From assembly GCF_001953745.1 (NCBI RefSeq), contig NZ_LWLN01000001.1:3224001-3288000 (forward strand): a DNA stretch of 64,000 nucleotides. Direction: 5' to 3'. The notes under the pieces were generated by a model, which saw nothing but the letters and a program-made list of their open reading frames with translations, ran no database searches and was not told where the DNA came from. Positions within the stretch are counted from its first letter, which is position 1; each line of letters opens with the position of its first letter. This DNA comes from Natrinema saccharevitans (GTDB lineage: Archaea; Halobacteriota; Halobacteria; Halobacteriales; Natrialbaceae). Of this stretch, positions 44,204 through 51,764 are shown piece after piece. Both the position numbers and the translations under genes were made by a program.

Positions 44204-45385
44204 GTGCCGGAAGTACTGCTTATCGTGGGGCTCCTCGTCGCCGTCTTCGTCGGATTCAACATCGGTGGTTCGACGACCGGCCCCGCGTTCGGACCGGCCG
44301 TCGGCGCGAACGTGATCACCAAGGTGATGGCCGCCGGCCTGATGTCGATCTTCTTCTTCGTCGGGGCCTACACCATCGGCCCGCAGGTCGTCACGACGCT
44401 CGGCGAAGAACTCGTTACCGACACCTCGATCTTCACGCTGCGCTCGAACGTCGCCGTCCTCTTTTTTATCGGCGGCGCGCTGTTCGTCGGCAACTACGCC
44501 GGCGTCCCCGCATCGACGTCGATGACCGCGGTCGGTGCCATCGCCGCGCTGGGGATGGCGACCGGCGAACTCAACTGGGACGTTCTCGGGGAGATCGTCG
44601 TCTGGTGGATCGTCGCGCCGATCCTCGGGTTCTGGGTCGCCGGCGTCGTCGGCCGGTACTTCTACCCGCGGATCAACGCCTGGATCGCCATCGAATCGAA
44701 AGAGGGGGGTCGACCGATGGTCTCGATCGACCGGTCCGGACTCGTCCCGCGACTCCAGTTCGGCGCCGACGCCGACCGCCGGGAGATCACGGGGGCGTTG
44801 ACCGTCGTCGCGATCGGCTGTCTCATGGGCTTTTCCTCGGGGACGAGCAACATCGCAAACGCGATCGCGCCGATCTACGGCACCGGCGACGTCGACATGG
44901 TGCCGCTGATCCTGATCGGCTCGGCGGCGGTCGCGGTCGGCTGTTTCACGATCGCCCGCCGGACGCTCGACACGCTGGGCAACGACATCACGAACCTGCC
45001 GCTGACGGCGGCGATCGTCGTCGCGGTCATCAGTTCGGGGATCGTCATCGGGCTGTCGTCGATCGGCGTCCCCGCCAGCTTCGTCGTCATCGCGACGATG
45101 AGCATCGTCGGGCTGGGCTGGGGTCGGGCCACCCGGACGACGACGCTGTCCGACGCCGCCCGCGGCGAGGAGACCCGGGTCTCGGTCGGCGCGCTGACCG
45201 CCGAGGAGGAGGGCGAACGCTCCCCCGAAATCGGCGAGGAAGACGTCGAGGACATCCCCAAGGCCTCGGACCTGTTCGATCCCTCGACGACCGCTCGAGT
45301 CATTCTGATGCAGAACGTCGTCCCGGCCATCTCGACGGTCGGGGCCTACTTCACCTTCCGATTCGTCCCGATCTTCGGGTTCTGA
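44204..45385 (+). CDS. Inorganic phosphate transporter, PiT family (copy 3)
   Basis: A 393-aa transporter beginning at GTG 44204 (VPEVLLIVGLLVAVFVGFNI). It carries both PiT repeats: GFNIGGSTTGPAFGPAVGAN and FSSGTSNIANAIAPIYGTGD. It is clearly paralogous to copy 2 (40273-41451) over its whole length, including the acidic cytoplasmic loop and the end DLFDPSTTARVILMQNVVPA. The upstream spacer (43983-44203) is ordinary. Phosphate import is the family role. Confidence 0.9.
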   Translation: MPEVLLIVGLLVAVFVGFNIGGSTTGPAFGPAVGANVITKVMAAGLMSIFFFVGAYTIGPQVVTTLGEELVTDTSIFTLRSNVAVLFFIGGALFVGNYAGVPASTSMTAVGAIAALGMATGELNWDVLGEIVVWWIVAPILGFWVAGVVGRYFYPRINAWIAIESKEGGRPMVSIDRSGLVPRLQFGADADRREITGALTVVAIGCLMGFSSGTSNIANAIAPIYGTGDVDMVPLILIGSAAVAVGCFTIARRTLDTLGNDITNLPLTAAIVVAVISSGIVIGLSSIGVPASFVVIATMSIVGLGWGRATRTTTLSDAARGEETRVSVGALTAEEEGERSPEIGEEDVEDIPKASDLFDPSTTARVILMQNVVPAISTVGAYFTFRFVPIFGF

Positions 45386-45732
45386 CCGCTCGCGGATCGA
45401 CGGCCAGTTTATCGCGTCCCGAGGCCCTCTGTGCCGACCGGGACCGTTCGATGCGTTCTTCCGTGTCTCCCCGAGGAGGACCGAACGTGGTCCGAGGCCA
45501 CCGCCTCGGCGACCAGCGACGATTCACCTCCGTGTCGGGGTTGATTTCGGATTCGGCAAATACAACCACTACTTGACGGGTTCCGTTCCACATTTCTTTT
45601 TGTTCTCGGGACTGTCCGCCGATCCTGTAACGAACAGGGTGATTCTTTCCTTCGAATTGGTCGATTCTGACTCATAGACAATTTAGGACTGAACAGCAAG
45701 CTATACCAGTGCGGGACTCGAACCGAAGACTG
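45386..45732. other. Intergenic region before the ferredoxin gene
   Basis: A 347-bp spacer with no convincing gene. Its second half is AT-richer (e.g. atttctttttgttctc near 45592) and contains a CTATACC element near 45699-45705, about 30 bases upstream of the ferredoxin ATG, as a probable TATA box. A short stretch at 45711-45724 looks like a tRNA T-arm on the minus strand, but no cloverleaf can be built. Confidence 0.45.
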
Positions 45733-46122
45733 ATGCCCACGGTAGAATACCTCAACTACGAAGTACTGGACGACCACGGCTGGGACATGGACGACGACGA
45801 CCTCTTCGATGAGGCCGCAGACGCGGGCCTCGACGACGAGGACTACGGGTCGCTCGATGTCGCCGAGGGCGAATACATCCTCGAGGCGGCCGAGGCTCAG
45901 GGCTACGACTGGCCCTTCTCGTGTCGCGCAGGTGCCTGTGCGAACTGCGCGGCGATCGTCAAGGAAGGCGAGATCGACATGGACATGCAGCAGATTCTCT
46001 CCGACGAGGAAGTCGAAGAGAAGAACGTCCGCCTGACCTGTATCGGCTCGGCCGAGACCGACGAGGTCAAGATCGTCTACAACGCAAAGCACCTCGACTA
46101 CCTGCAGAACCGCGTCATTTAA
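45733..46122 (+). CDS. fer: Haloarchaeal [2Fe-2S] ferredoxin
   Basis: A 129-aa plant-type ferredoxin, [20 protein letters not shown] at 45733. The cluster ligands are in [20 protein letters not shown] (C-x4-C-x2-C) and [20 protein letters not shown] (fourth Cys). The 30-residue acidic insertion near the N-terminus ([20 protein letters not shown]) is a known halophilic adaptation that binds water and salt. It is the general electron donor for 2-oxoacid oxidoreductases in haloarchaea and could also feed the P450. Confidence 0.95.
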   Translation: MPTVEYLNYEVLDDHGWDMDDDDLFDEAADAGLDDEDYGSLDVAEGEYILEAAEAQGYDWPFSCRAGACANCAAIVKEGEIDMDMQQILSDEEVEEKNVRLTCIGSAETDEVKIVYNAKHLDYLQNRVI

Positions 46123-46220
46123 ACAGCGCACCGGCGCTGTGACGGGCGACCTCTCTTTCGGTCGCGTTTTCCGCCGCTCCGTTGGTTCCGCAGTCACCGG
46201 CTCGTCGGGTTCGGTTATCC

Positions 46221-46304
46221 TATAGTAGCCGCTGAAAGTCATTGCACACCCGATCGCACGACAGCGTTGCGATCAGTGTGTGAATCGTTTCAGCGGCTAC
46301 TATA
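46221..46304. mobile_element. 84-bp palindromic MITE-like element, copy 1
   Basis: The element starts TATAGTAGCCGCTGAAAG and ends CTTTCAGCGG-type complement (TTTCAGCGGCTACTATA). The whole element is a long imperfect palindrome. The outer TA on each side fits a TA target duplication. Copy 2 (48668-48751) has the same length, lies in the opposite orientation and is identical at about 72 of 84 positions. The three base changes in the left arm (CGC to TCT) are exactly matched in the right arm (GCG to AGA), so the stems remain paired. The rest of 46123-46585 holds no gene other than the short one starting at 46586. Confidence 0.8.
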
Positions 46305-46585
46305 GCGCTCTTCCCCGCTCCATCGGTCCCGGCCGTTCGCGCGTGACACCGTTCATCTCGAGAGCGGAGTCGTTGCCCCGCCACGAGTTCTCCCTGCCGG
46401 TCGTCCCGGCCGTTGTTCCCGGCCGGGCCACTGTCTCTCCGCGATCCATCAGTTGAATTCTTTTTCAATAACTTGGTCCACTGCTTCATGATTCACTCCT
46501 CGACTATCCGATTTAAAACGAATGAATAGGGCGTGTTCGAATCTCGACCACAATAATTAATTGATCTAACTCTCAATTGTTGGTG

Positions 46586-46675
46586 ATGACACTCGCCACG
46601 GACCGATTACAGCACTATCTCGAGGACGAACTCGACGTTCTCTCGGCGCTGTTCGACGAGTTCAGTGACGCCTGA
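46586..46675 (+). CDS. Possible 29-aa small protein with leaderless promoter
   Basis: ATG 46586 to TGA 46673-46675 encodes MTLATDRLQHYLEDELDVLS ALFDEFSDA, an acidic amphipathic helix with strong haloarchaeal codon use (GAC, CTC, GAG). An AATTAATTGA box is centred 28 bases upstream, so a leaderless transcript is plausible. It may be a genuine microprotein or the surviving start of a larger gene cut off by the neighbouring HPP remnant. No homologue is known to me. Confidence 0.45.
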   Translation: MTLATDRLQHYLEDELDVLSALFDEFSDA

Positions 46676-46683
46676 CGCCGGCC

Positions 46684-47159
46684 TCAGCGTCCGGTCGGCA
46701 CGGACTCGCGGACCGGCCGATCGTGGGTGACGAGTTCGTGGACGCCGACGAGGACGACGGGCAGCGCGATGAGCGCGCCCTCGAACGTGACGCCAGCAGC
46801 CCCAGCGCGACGATCAAGATCGTCGCGCAGGCCGGCGCGCGGACCGCCTCGATCGCGAGCATCCTGCCCGCGGTCACCGCGACGGCGACGACGCCGCTCG
46901 TGACCAGCCGAAGCTGGTCGACCACGAACGTCGGCGCGGCGGTCGTGACCTCGAGCCCGGGCGCGATGGTGTGGTAGGCGACGATCCCGACGGCGTGGCC
47001 GCCGATCACCCGCCACGGCGCGGTCACCTCCCCCTCGCGGACCGTCGCCAGCAGGAACGCCGTGGGCCCCAGACTCGGAAAGAGCAGCGCCTGCCCGGAC
47101 ACCCACGCCAGCAGGCCCGGCACCGCGAGCAAAACGCCGGTGGGTCGAGAAGGCCGCAC
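46684..47159 (-). pseudogene. Frameshifted HPP-family membrane protein
   Basis: From GTG 47159 the frame reads VLLAVPGLLAWVSGQALLFP SLGPTAFLLATVREGEVTAP, with 'FPSLGPTAFL' being the HPP-type signature, then WRVIGGHAVGIVAYH and a third helix up to IVALGLL. At about 46795 the coding signal passes to another frame, GVTFEGALIALPVVLVGVHE LVTHDRPVRES, and stops at 46684. Adding one G at the junction rejoins them. HPP proteins are four-helix membrane proteins, some of which carry nitrite. The product as written is truncated and scrambled. Could be a sequencing error. Confidence 0.7.
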
Positions 47160-47265
47160 CGTCTCTCTTGCTCGAGACGTTCGGCGGACGGGCGGATCTG
47201 CCGTTTGCTGTGACGATCGCCGGGAGGCCGAAAACGTAACGGCACCGCGCTTCGGAGGAACGGCC

Positions 47266-48294
47266 GTGACACTCGCTGGTACCGTGGCGACGTGGCCGGA
47301 CCTCCTTCGACTCGTCGCCGTCCCCGTCTTCGCCTGGACGGCCTACCGCGACATCGAGTCCAGGCGCGTCTCGAGTACCGTCTGGATCCCCCTCTCGGTA
47401 CTCGGAACCGTCCTACTCGTCTGGGACGGCTGGCTCGCTTGGACCGCCGGCGGGACCGCCTGGACCTACGATTTCCTCGTCCCGACGGCGATCAGCCTGG
47501 GACTGGTCGTCCCCATCGCCTACCTGTTCTGGTGGGTCGGCGGCTTCGGCGGAGCCGACGCGAAGGCCCTGCTCGTTCTCGCCGTATTGTTCCCGATGTT
47601 CCCCGAGTACGCGCTGGGAGCGGCGACGCTGCCGCTCGAGCCGACCCGGATCGGTGCTTTCTCGTTCACGATCCTGACCAACGCCGTCCTCGTCGCGGTC
47701 GCGCTCCCGGTCGCGCTGGCGATCCGCAACGCCGCCGCGGGTCGGATCGCGCCGGTGATGTTCGTCGGCTGGCCGGTCTCGTGGGACCGGATCCCGGAGA
47801 CCCACGGCCGCCTGCTCGAGACGCCGACGGGGCTCTCGCGGGGCGGCCTCGACCTCGATGCCCTGCGGATGTACCTGCGCTGGCGCGGGCTCTCACTGGC
47901 CGAGCTACGTGAGGCCCCCGAGCGGTACCGCGACCCCGCGACCCTCCCGAACGAGCCGAATCCGCCGACCGACGGCGCGGTCACCGCGGACGTCGACCTC
48001 CGGGGCGACGGCGGGACGCTCGAGGGGGCCGAGGCCGAGACGGCCGCGACCGCGGCGTCCGACGCGCGGGGAGCGCCCGCGGTCGACGATCCGTGGGGTG
48101 CCGAGGCGTTCCTGGACGACATCGAGGGATCGGCCTACGGCACGACGCCCGAGACACTCCGGGAGGGACTCGAGGTGCTTTCCGAGAACGAGACGGTCTG
48201 GATATCGCCGGGAACGCCGTTCCTGGTGCCGATCTTCGCCGGACTGGTGATCGCGCTGGTCTACGGCGACCTCCTGCTCGGGACCCTACTCTAG
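47266..48294 (+). CDS. pibD: Archaeal prepilin/preflagellin peptidase (A24 family)
   Basis: A 342-aa membrane aspartic protease. The GTG at 47266 (VTLAGTVATWPDLLRLVAVP) has a GGAGGA Shine-Dalgarno match just upstream. The first catalytic Asp is in AYRDIESRRVSSTVW, and the second in GGFGGADAKALLVLAVLFP, the archaeal 'G-x-x-D' motif. It cleaves signal peptides of type IV pilin- and archaellin-like proteins. A long acidic cytoplasmic region (about residues 195-310) precedes a last helix (LVPIFAGLVIALVYGDLLLG). The C-terminus overlaps the convergent small gene by 9 bases. Confidence 0.9.
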   Translation: MTLAGTVATWPDLLRLVAVPVFAWTAYRDIESRRVSSTVWIPLSVLGTVLLVWDGWLAWTAGGTAWTYDFLVPTAISLGLVVPIAYLFWWVGGFGGADAKALLVLAVLFPMFPEYALGAATLPLEPTRIGAFSFTILTNAVLVAVALPVALAIRNAAAGRIAPVMFVGWPVSWDRIPETHGRLLETPTGLSRGGLDLDALRMYLRWRGLSLAELREAPERYRDPATLPNEPNPPTDGAVTADVDLRGDGGTLEGAEAETAATAASDARGAPAVDDPWGAEAFLDDIEGSAYGTTPETLREGLEVLSENETVWISPGTPFLVPIFAGLVIALVYGDLLLGTLL

Positions 48295-48516
48295 GGTCCG
48301 CTCGTAGAGTGGCACCAGCGCCGTCCAGAAGAGGACGAAGGCGACGCCCGCGCCGATCAGGACGAGCCACGGACCGCCCCGTCCGGTCGGCACGCCGGTC
48401 GAGAGGAGGACGAAGGTGCCGGCGAACAGCAGACAGCAGACGAGGACGCTGCCGAGTTCCAGGATCGTGGCGACGGGGTGGGCGCGAAACTGGGCGACGA
48501 TGCCGGCGATGGCCAT
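48286..48516 (-). CDS. Small two-helix membrane protein
   Basis: A 76-aa protein, MAIAGIVAQFRAHPVATILE, with two hydrophobic segments (LVCCLLFAGTFVLLSTGV; WLVLIGAGVAFVLFWTALVP). It overlaps the end of the prepilin peptidase gene tail-to-tail. No family function is recognised, but gene order with a small membrane protein after the peptidase is common in haloarchaea. Confidence 0.65.
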   Translation of the reverse strand: MAIAGIVAQFRAHPVATILELGSVLVCCLLFAGTFVLLSTGVPTGRGGPWLVLIGAGVAFVLFWTALVPLYERTLE

Positions 48517-48595
48517 ACGCGAGGGTCGCGTGCGGACGGCAAAAACGTCACGGCGGTCTCTTGCGCGGATCGCGTGACACCGCCGGCGTCGGCGC

Positions 48596-48890
48596 TCAAC
48601 CGACGACGTAGGACTGATCGTCGCCCCGCGTTTCGGTATCGACGAACTGGTGGCGGGGCCCAGACTCTATAGTAGCTCTTGAAACGATTTACACACCGCT
48701 CACAACGCTGTCCTGCGATCGGGTGTGCATTGACTTTCAAGAGCTACTATAACTCGCCCGCGAACGAGGGGTTGTCCGCGTCGGTGTCGTACTCCGCGTT
48801 CGCCCCGCGGAGATCGTGGGCCGCGAGCAGCTCGCGGAACGCGGTCGGCCCGCTCGAGACGCCGCCGGCCGCGCGAGAATCGGGTCGCGA
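48596..48890 (-). pseudogene. Gene split by MITE copy 2
   Basis: On the minus strand, coding-like sequence runs GPTAFRELLAAHDLRGANAE YDTDADNPSFAGEL up to the element at 48751, which supplies an immediate TAG stop. Beyond the element it resumes with ESGPRHQFVDTETRGDDQSY VVG and ends at TGA 48596-48598. Deleting the 82-bp insert together with one TA copy joins the two parts perfectly in frame (...FAGELESGPRH...). No start codon is visible at the left end, so the N-terminus may also be lost near the HIT gene (48893). The protein family is not recognised. Confidence 0.7.
48668..48751. mobile_element. 84-bp palindromic MITE-like element, copy 2
   Basis: It reads TATAGTAGCTCTTGAAAC at the left and TTTCAAGAGCTACTATA at the right, in opposite orientation to copy 1. 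It is inserted inside a gene remnant (48596-48890); the rejoined sequence shows a TA target-site duplication, as made by IS630/Tc1-mariner-type transposases. No transposase is encoded, so it must be moved by an enzyme from elsewhere. Confidence 0.8.
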
Positions 48891-48892
48891 TG

Positions 48893-49312
48893 TCAGGCTC
48901 GAGATTCGATGTCGTCGGCGATGTCGTCGAGTTCGTCCTCGGAGAGGTCGGGCCGCTCGCCCGCGACGGCGTGGATGGGGCCGCCGCCGTCGCCCTCGAA
49001 CCGGGGGACGATGTGACAGTGGACGTGAGGCACTTCCTGGCCGGCTTCCTCGCCGTTGTTGAACGCGACGGTGGTCGCGTCGGCGTCGACCGCGTCCTCG
49101 ACGACGGGAACCATGCGGTGGACGGTGTCGTAGAGGTCCGCGGCGACGTCGTCGGGGACGTCGTTCAGCCGCTCGTACTCGTCTTTGGGGATGACGAGCG
49201 TGTGGCCCGGCGCGAGCGGGTTGGCGTCCAGGAAGGCGATCGTCGTCTCGTCTTCGTACACGATCCGCGCGGGGATCTCACCCTCCACGATCTGGCTGAA
49301 GATCGTACTCAT
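48893..49312 (-). CDS. HIT family hydrolase
   Basis: A 139-aa histidine-triad protein starting MSTIFSQIVEGEIPARIVYE at 49312. The triad is VPHVHCHIVPRFEGDGGG (H-x-H-x-H). HIT proteins hydrolyse or transfer nucleoside monophosphates from nucleotide substrates such as adenosine phosphoramidate (Hint-like). Domain layout (LDANPLAPGHTLVIPKDEYE; TVAFNNGEEAGQ) is that of the Hint branch. The gene is followed closely by the MITE-split remnant on the same strand. Confidence 0.93.
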   Translation of the reverse strand: MSTIFSQIVEGEIPARIVYEDETTIAFLDANPLAPGHTLVIPKDEYERLNDVPDDVAADLYDTVHRMVPVVEDAVDADATTVAFNNGEEAGQEVPHVHCHIVPRFEGDGGGPIHAVAGERPDLSEDELDDIADDIESRA

Positions 49313-49344
49313 ACGCGGGTATGTGTCGCCTCGTGGTAAGAAGC

Positions 49345-50052
49345 TTACTCGCCGTCACCGCGGGCCGGGCCGCGACACAGGTCGTCGAGCGTTTCGCCGA
49401 TCGCGCCGAGGTACTCCGCGGGTTCGTCTCCCAACCGGCCGATCCACACGTCCTGATACGAGGGATGTAGAACCGGAACGAGCCACACGTCCAGCTCGTC
49501 GCATCGGACCGGCTCGAGGACGCTGTCGAGAAAGCCCCCGAGGTCTCGCCCCTCGGCCGCGAGTACCGTCTTCGTCGCGTGTTTGCCGGTCGCCAGAACG
49601 ACTATCGGATCGATCTCCTCGAGTTCGGTCAGTAGGTGCGATCGACAGGCCGCGCGCTCCTCGGGCGTCGGCTCGCGGTTCGTGGTCGGGTCGTCGGCGT
49701 CCGCAGGAAAACACTTCACCGCGTTCGTGTAGTAGGCGTCGTCGCCGTAGCCGACCTCGGCGAGTATGCGCCGGATTCGGCGACCGGAGTGTCTCGAGGT
49801 GTAGGCCTTGCCGGTCCAGTTACCGCCCCGCCAGCGGTCCGCCTCGGGGTTCCCGTAGCCGGGGGCCTCGCCGACGACCACGACGCTCGCGTCGGGCGGG
49901 CCGGTCCCCCACGAGATGCACTCGCGGGACTCGGCCAGTCGAGGACAGCGCGTGCAGTCGGGCTCGAGGACGTTGCGGTCGGTCGGGAGGGGAGGGTCGT
50001 CGCCGGTCGCCGAACCGTCGTCGGCGTCGGTCTCGGAATCGGACGCGGGCAC
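49345..50052 (-). CDS. Uracil-DNA glycosylase superfamily protein
   Basis: A 235-aa protein with an acidic N-terminus of 30 residues. A cysteine motif follows (CTRCPRLAESREC), suggesting a [4Fe-4S] cluster as in family 4/5 UDGs. Motif A is VVVVGEAPGYGNPEADRWRG and motif B is WLVPVLHPSYQDVW, the His-Pro-Ser of the superfamily. It would excise uracil from DNA. The sequence between motifs is longer than in standard family 4 (TGKAYTSRHSGRRIRRILAE), so it may be a distinct haloarchaeal branch or bind another damaged base. Confidence 0.82.
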   Translation of the reverse strand: MPASDSETDADDGSATGDDPPLPTDRNVLEPDCTRCPRLAESRECISWGTGPPDASVVVVGEAPGYGNPEADRWRGGNWTGKAYTSRHSGRRIRRILAEVGYGDDAYYTNAVKCFPADADDPTTNREPTPEERAACRSHLLTELEEIDPIVVLATGKHATKTVLAAEGRDLGGFLDSVLEPVRCDELDVWLVPVLHPSYQDVWIGRLGDEPAEYLGAIGETLDDLCRGPARGDGE

Positions 50053-50192
50053 GGTCCGGACTACGTCCCCAGCGGTTTAGCCGAGTCGGTTCCCGGTCGC
50101 GGTTGCCGGTCGAGTCGTCGTCGCCGCCCGTGCGGACGCGTCGCACGCGAGGGGACAGGTTTACCTTGTGTGGGTGGGTACTGGGGACACTG

Positions 50193-50423
50193 ATGACATC
50201 CATCGGGCCGGAACTGCTCGCGGAAGCACTGCAACTGCTCCTCTATACCGTCGTCGCCGGGGCCCTGACGGTCGGCGGCGTCCTCGTCGAACAGGCGAGC
50301 CTCCAGCACCTCGGTGCGGGTGAGGCGATGATCGCCCTGTGGCTCGGCGCGCTCGGCGGCCTCATGCTGTATGCCGGTGCGTACGGCGTCGGCTACCAGA
50401 AGGTCCTCTCCGAGTACGTCTGA
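50193..50423 (+). CDS. Small two-helix membrane protein
   Basis: A 76-aa protein starting MTSIGPELLAEALQLLLYTV at 50193. Two hydrophobic helices are VAGALTVGGVLVEQASLQHL and GLMLYAGAYGVGYQKVLSEY. There is no signal sequence, and no recognised family. It is divergent from the UDG-family gene and followed by tandem hairpins, across which it converges with the exported repeat protein. Confidence 0.6.
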   Translation: MTSIGPELLAEALQLLLYTVVAGALTVGGVLVEQASLQHLGAGEAMIALWLGALGGLMLYAGAYGVGYQKVLSEYV

Positions 50424-50496
50424 GTCGTCCGTTCGCCGGTCGATTTCGACCGCGCGTCGCAACCGATCCAAGTGATCGCTGCTGACAGTGTCACAA

Positions 50497-50551
50497 CCGA
50501 TCGCACGGCGGCCGTGCGATCGGCGTGAGCGCCGATTCGAGTCGCGCTCAC
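50497..50551. terminator. Two tandem hairpins between convergent genes
   Basis: Hairpin 1: CCGATCGCACGGC (50497-50509), one-base centre, GCCGTGCGATCGG (50511-50523), a perfect 13-bp stem. Hairpin 2: GTGAGCG (50525-50531) pairs with CGCTCAC (50545-50551). They fill the gap between the convergent genes ending at 50423 and 50576 and may end both transcripts. Confidence 0.5.
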
Positions 50552-50575
50552 CGGATGTCGGTGAGCGTCGGTCCG

Positions 50576-51592
50576 TTATGTGTCGTTACTCTTCCAGACG
50601 ACCGTCGAGCCGTCGGTATCGATCCGGCTACTCTCACTGGTTTCCAGCAGCGTGGCCGCATCGACCGACACGTCGCCGCTAGATGGGGAGACGACGACCG
50701 CCGTCTCGTGGTTGTCACCCGGTGCAGTAGCGTCGACGTGTATGTCACCGGTCGGCTCGACGCCGTGGACGGCCAGCGTGATCGTCTCGGCGGTCGGGAA
50801 CCGATCCCGTAACCGCTCCGTCGCCTCTTCGTCGTTCGTCACGAGCGTTCGAACCGTCTCGAGTTCGGCGTCGGTCAGTTCGCCGTCCGGATCGCGGACC
50901 GCGAGTTCGGCGTCGGTCGACGCACCGTCGGTGTCGTCGGCGTCGGTATCGACGGTGAACGTCTCCCCGTCGTCGCCGGTCGCTACCGACCGGACGTCGA
51001 ACCGGGTGACAGACTCCACGGTGGACGCCACGTCGGTCGACAGGTCGTCCACGATTGCGCCGTCGTCGACGAGTTCGATCCGCCGGTCGGACACGTCGAT
51101 ATCGGTCGCTTCCGTGGCCTCGAGTCGGGTATCCGACTCGACGGGATCGGTGTCGGTGCCGACGACGTCGACGGTGCCGGTATCGGTGTCGACCGTCGCC
51201 TCCAGCAGGGGACGCGCGTCCCCGTGTTCGGCCGTTCGATCCGGGTGGATGCGGACGTGCGCGCTGTCGTCGTCCCGCTGTAGCGAGCCGTAGACTTCGA
51301 GGACTAGGTCGTCCGTTTCGACGTGATCGCGGAGCCAGTCCCCGGCCTCGTCGTCGTTCAGTACCATCGCCGGGATCGCCTCGAGTTCGGCGGTTCGATC
51401 CGCGCCGAACCCGTCGTCTTCGTTCGAAACCGTAAACTCGTATCCGTCGACGTCGATCGTCGACTGGTGGTGCGGTTCGTCGGCCGGTTCGTCAGTCCCG
51501 GAACTCGCGCCGGTCGCGGCGGCGACGCCACCGGTCCCGATGGCGAGCAATACCGCGAGCGCGAGTGCGGTCAGTTTCGTTTTCGTTTGCAT
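50576..51592 (-). CDS. Sec-exported protein with two copies of a halophilic repeat domain
   Basis: A 338-aa protein starting MQTKTKLTALALAVLLAIGT at 51592, with a Sec signal to about residue 26. The mature part carries two related segments, about 74-145 (NDDEAGDWLRDHVETDDLVL EVYG) and 248-312 (TNDEEATERLRDRFPTAETI TLAVHG). They are separated by an acidic spacer. The same unit occurs once in the exported protein at 52482-53135. No enzymatic motif is visible. It may be a cell-surface or periplasm-facing sensor or decoy. The neighbouring membrane wHTH protein probably controls it. The family name is unknown to me. Confidence 0.7.
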   Translation of the reverse strand: MQTKTKLTALALAVLLAIGTGGVAAATGASSGTDEPADEPHHQSTIDVDGYEFTVSNEDDGFGADRTAELEAIPAMVLNDDEAGDWLRDHVETDDLVLEVYGSLQRDDDSAHVRIHPDRTAEHGDARPLLEATVDTDTGTVDVVGTDTDPVESDTRLEATEATDIDVSDRRIELVDDGAIVDDLSTDVASTVESVTRFDVRSVATGDDGETFTVDTDADDTDGASTDAELAVRDPDGELTDAELETVRTLVTNDEEATERLRDRFPTAETITLAVHGVEPTGDIHVDATAPGDNHETAVVVSPSSGDVSVDAATLLETSESSRIDTDGSTVVWKSNDT

Positions 51593-51710
51593 GATGTCTC
51601 TCGGGCGATCGCGACGACCGGCCGTCGACGGGCGTCGATCGTTCCGCCGGGTCGGTCGTTCGCGTCGCCCGGTTACGGGTCGTTTGAAAGCCCCCTTAGG
51701 CACCCGTTGA

Positions 51711-51722
51711 AAACGAGTTTCG
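51711..51722. promoter_or_regulatory. Putative operator copy (AAACGAGTTTCG)
   Basis: The 12-base string AAACGAGTTTCG occurs here, upstream of the exported repeat protein, and identically at 52431-52442, upstream of its relative. It suggests a common regulator site. Confidence 0.5.
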
Positions 51723-51764
51723 GAACGGTTACGGGCGGCATTTCGGCAGATTTGCGGATGATCC

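Noticed and set aside
45709-45730. tRNA T-arm-like string on the minus strand (GGTTCGAGTCCCGC)
   Set aside because: The 5-bp stem cannot be completed on the 5' side, and no acceptor, D or anticodon arms can be built around it. It is most likely chance in the ferredoxin promoter.
48357-48740. Minus-strand frame running through MITE copy 2
   Set aside because: The element's hairpin contains no coding signal, and the frame is antisense-like. The split gene is in another frame.
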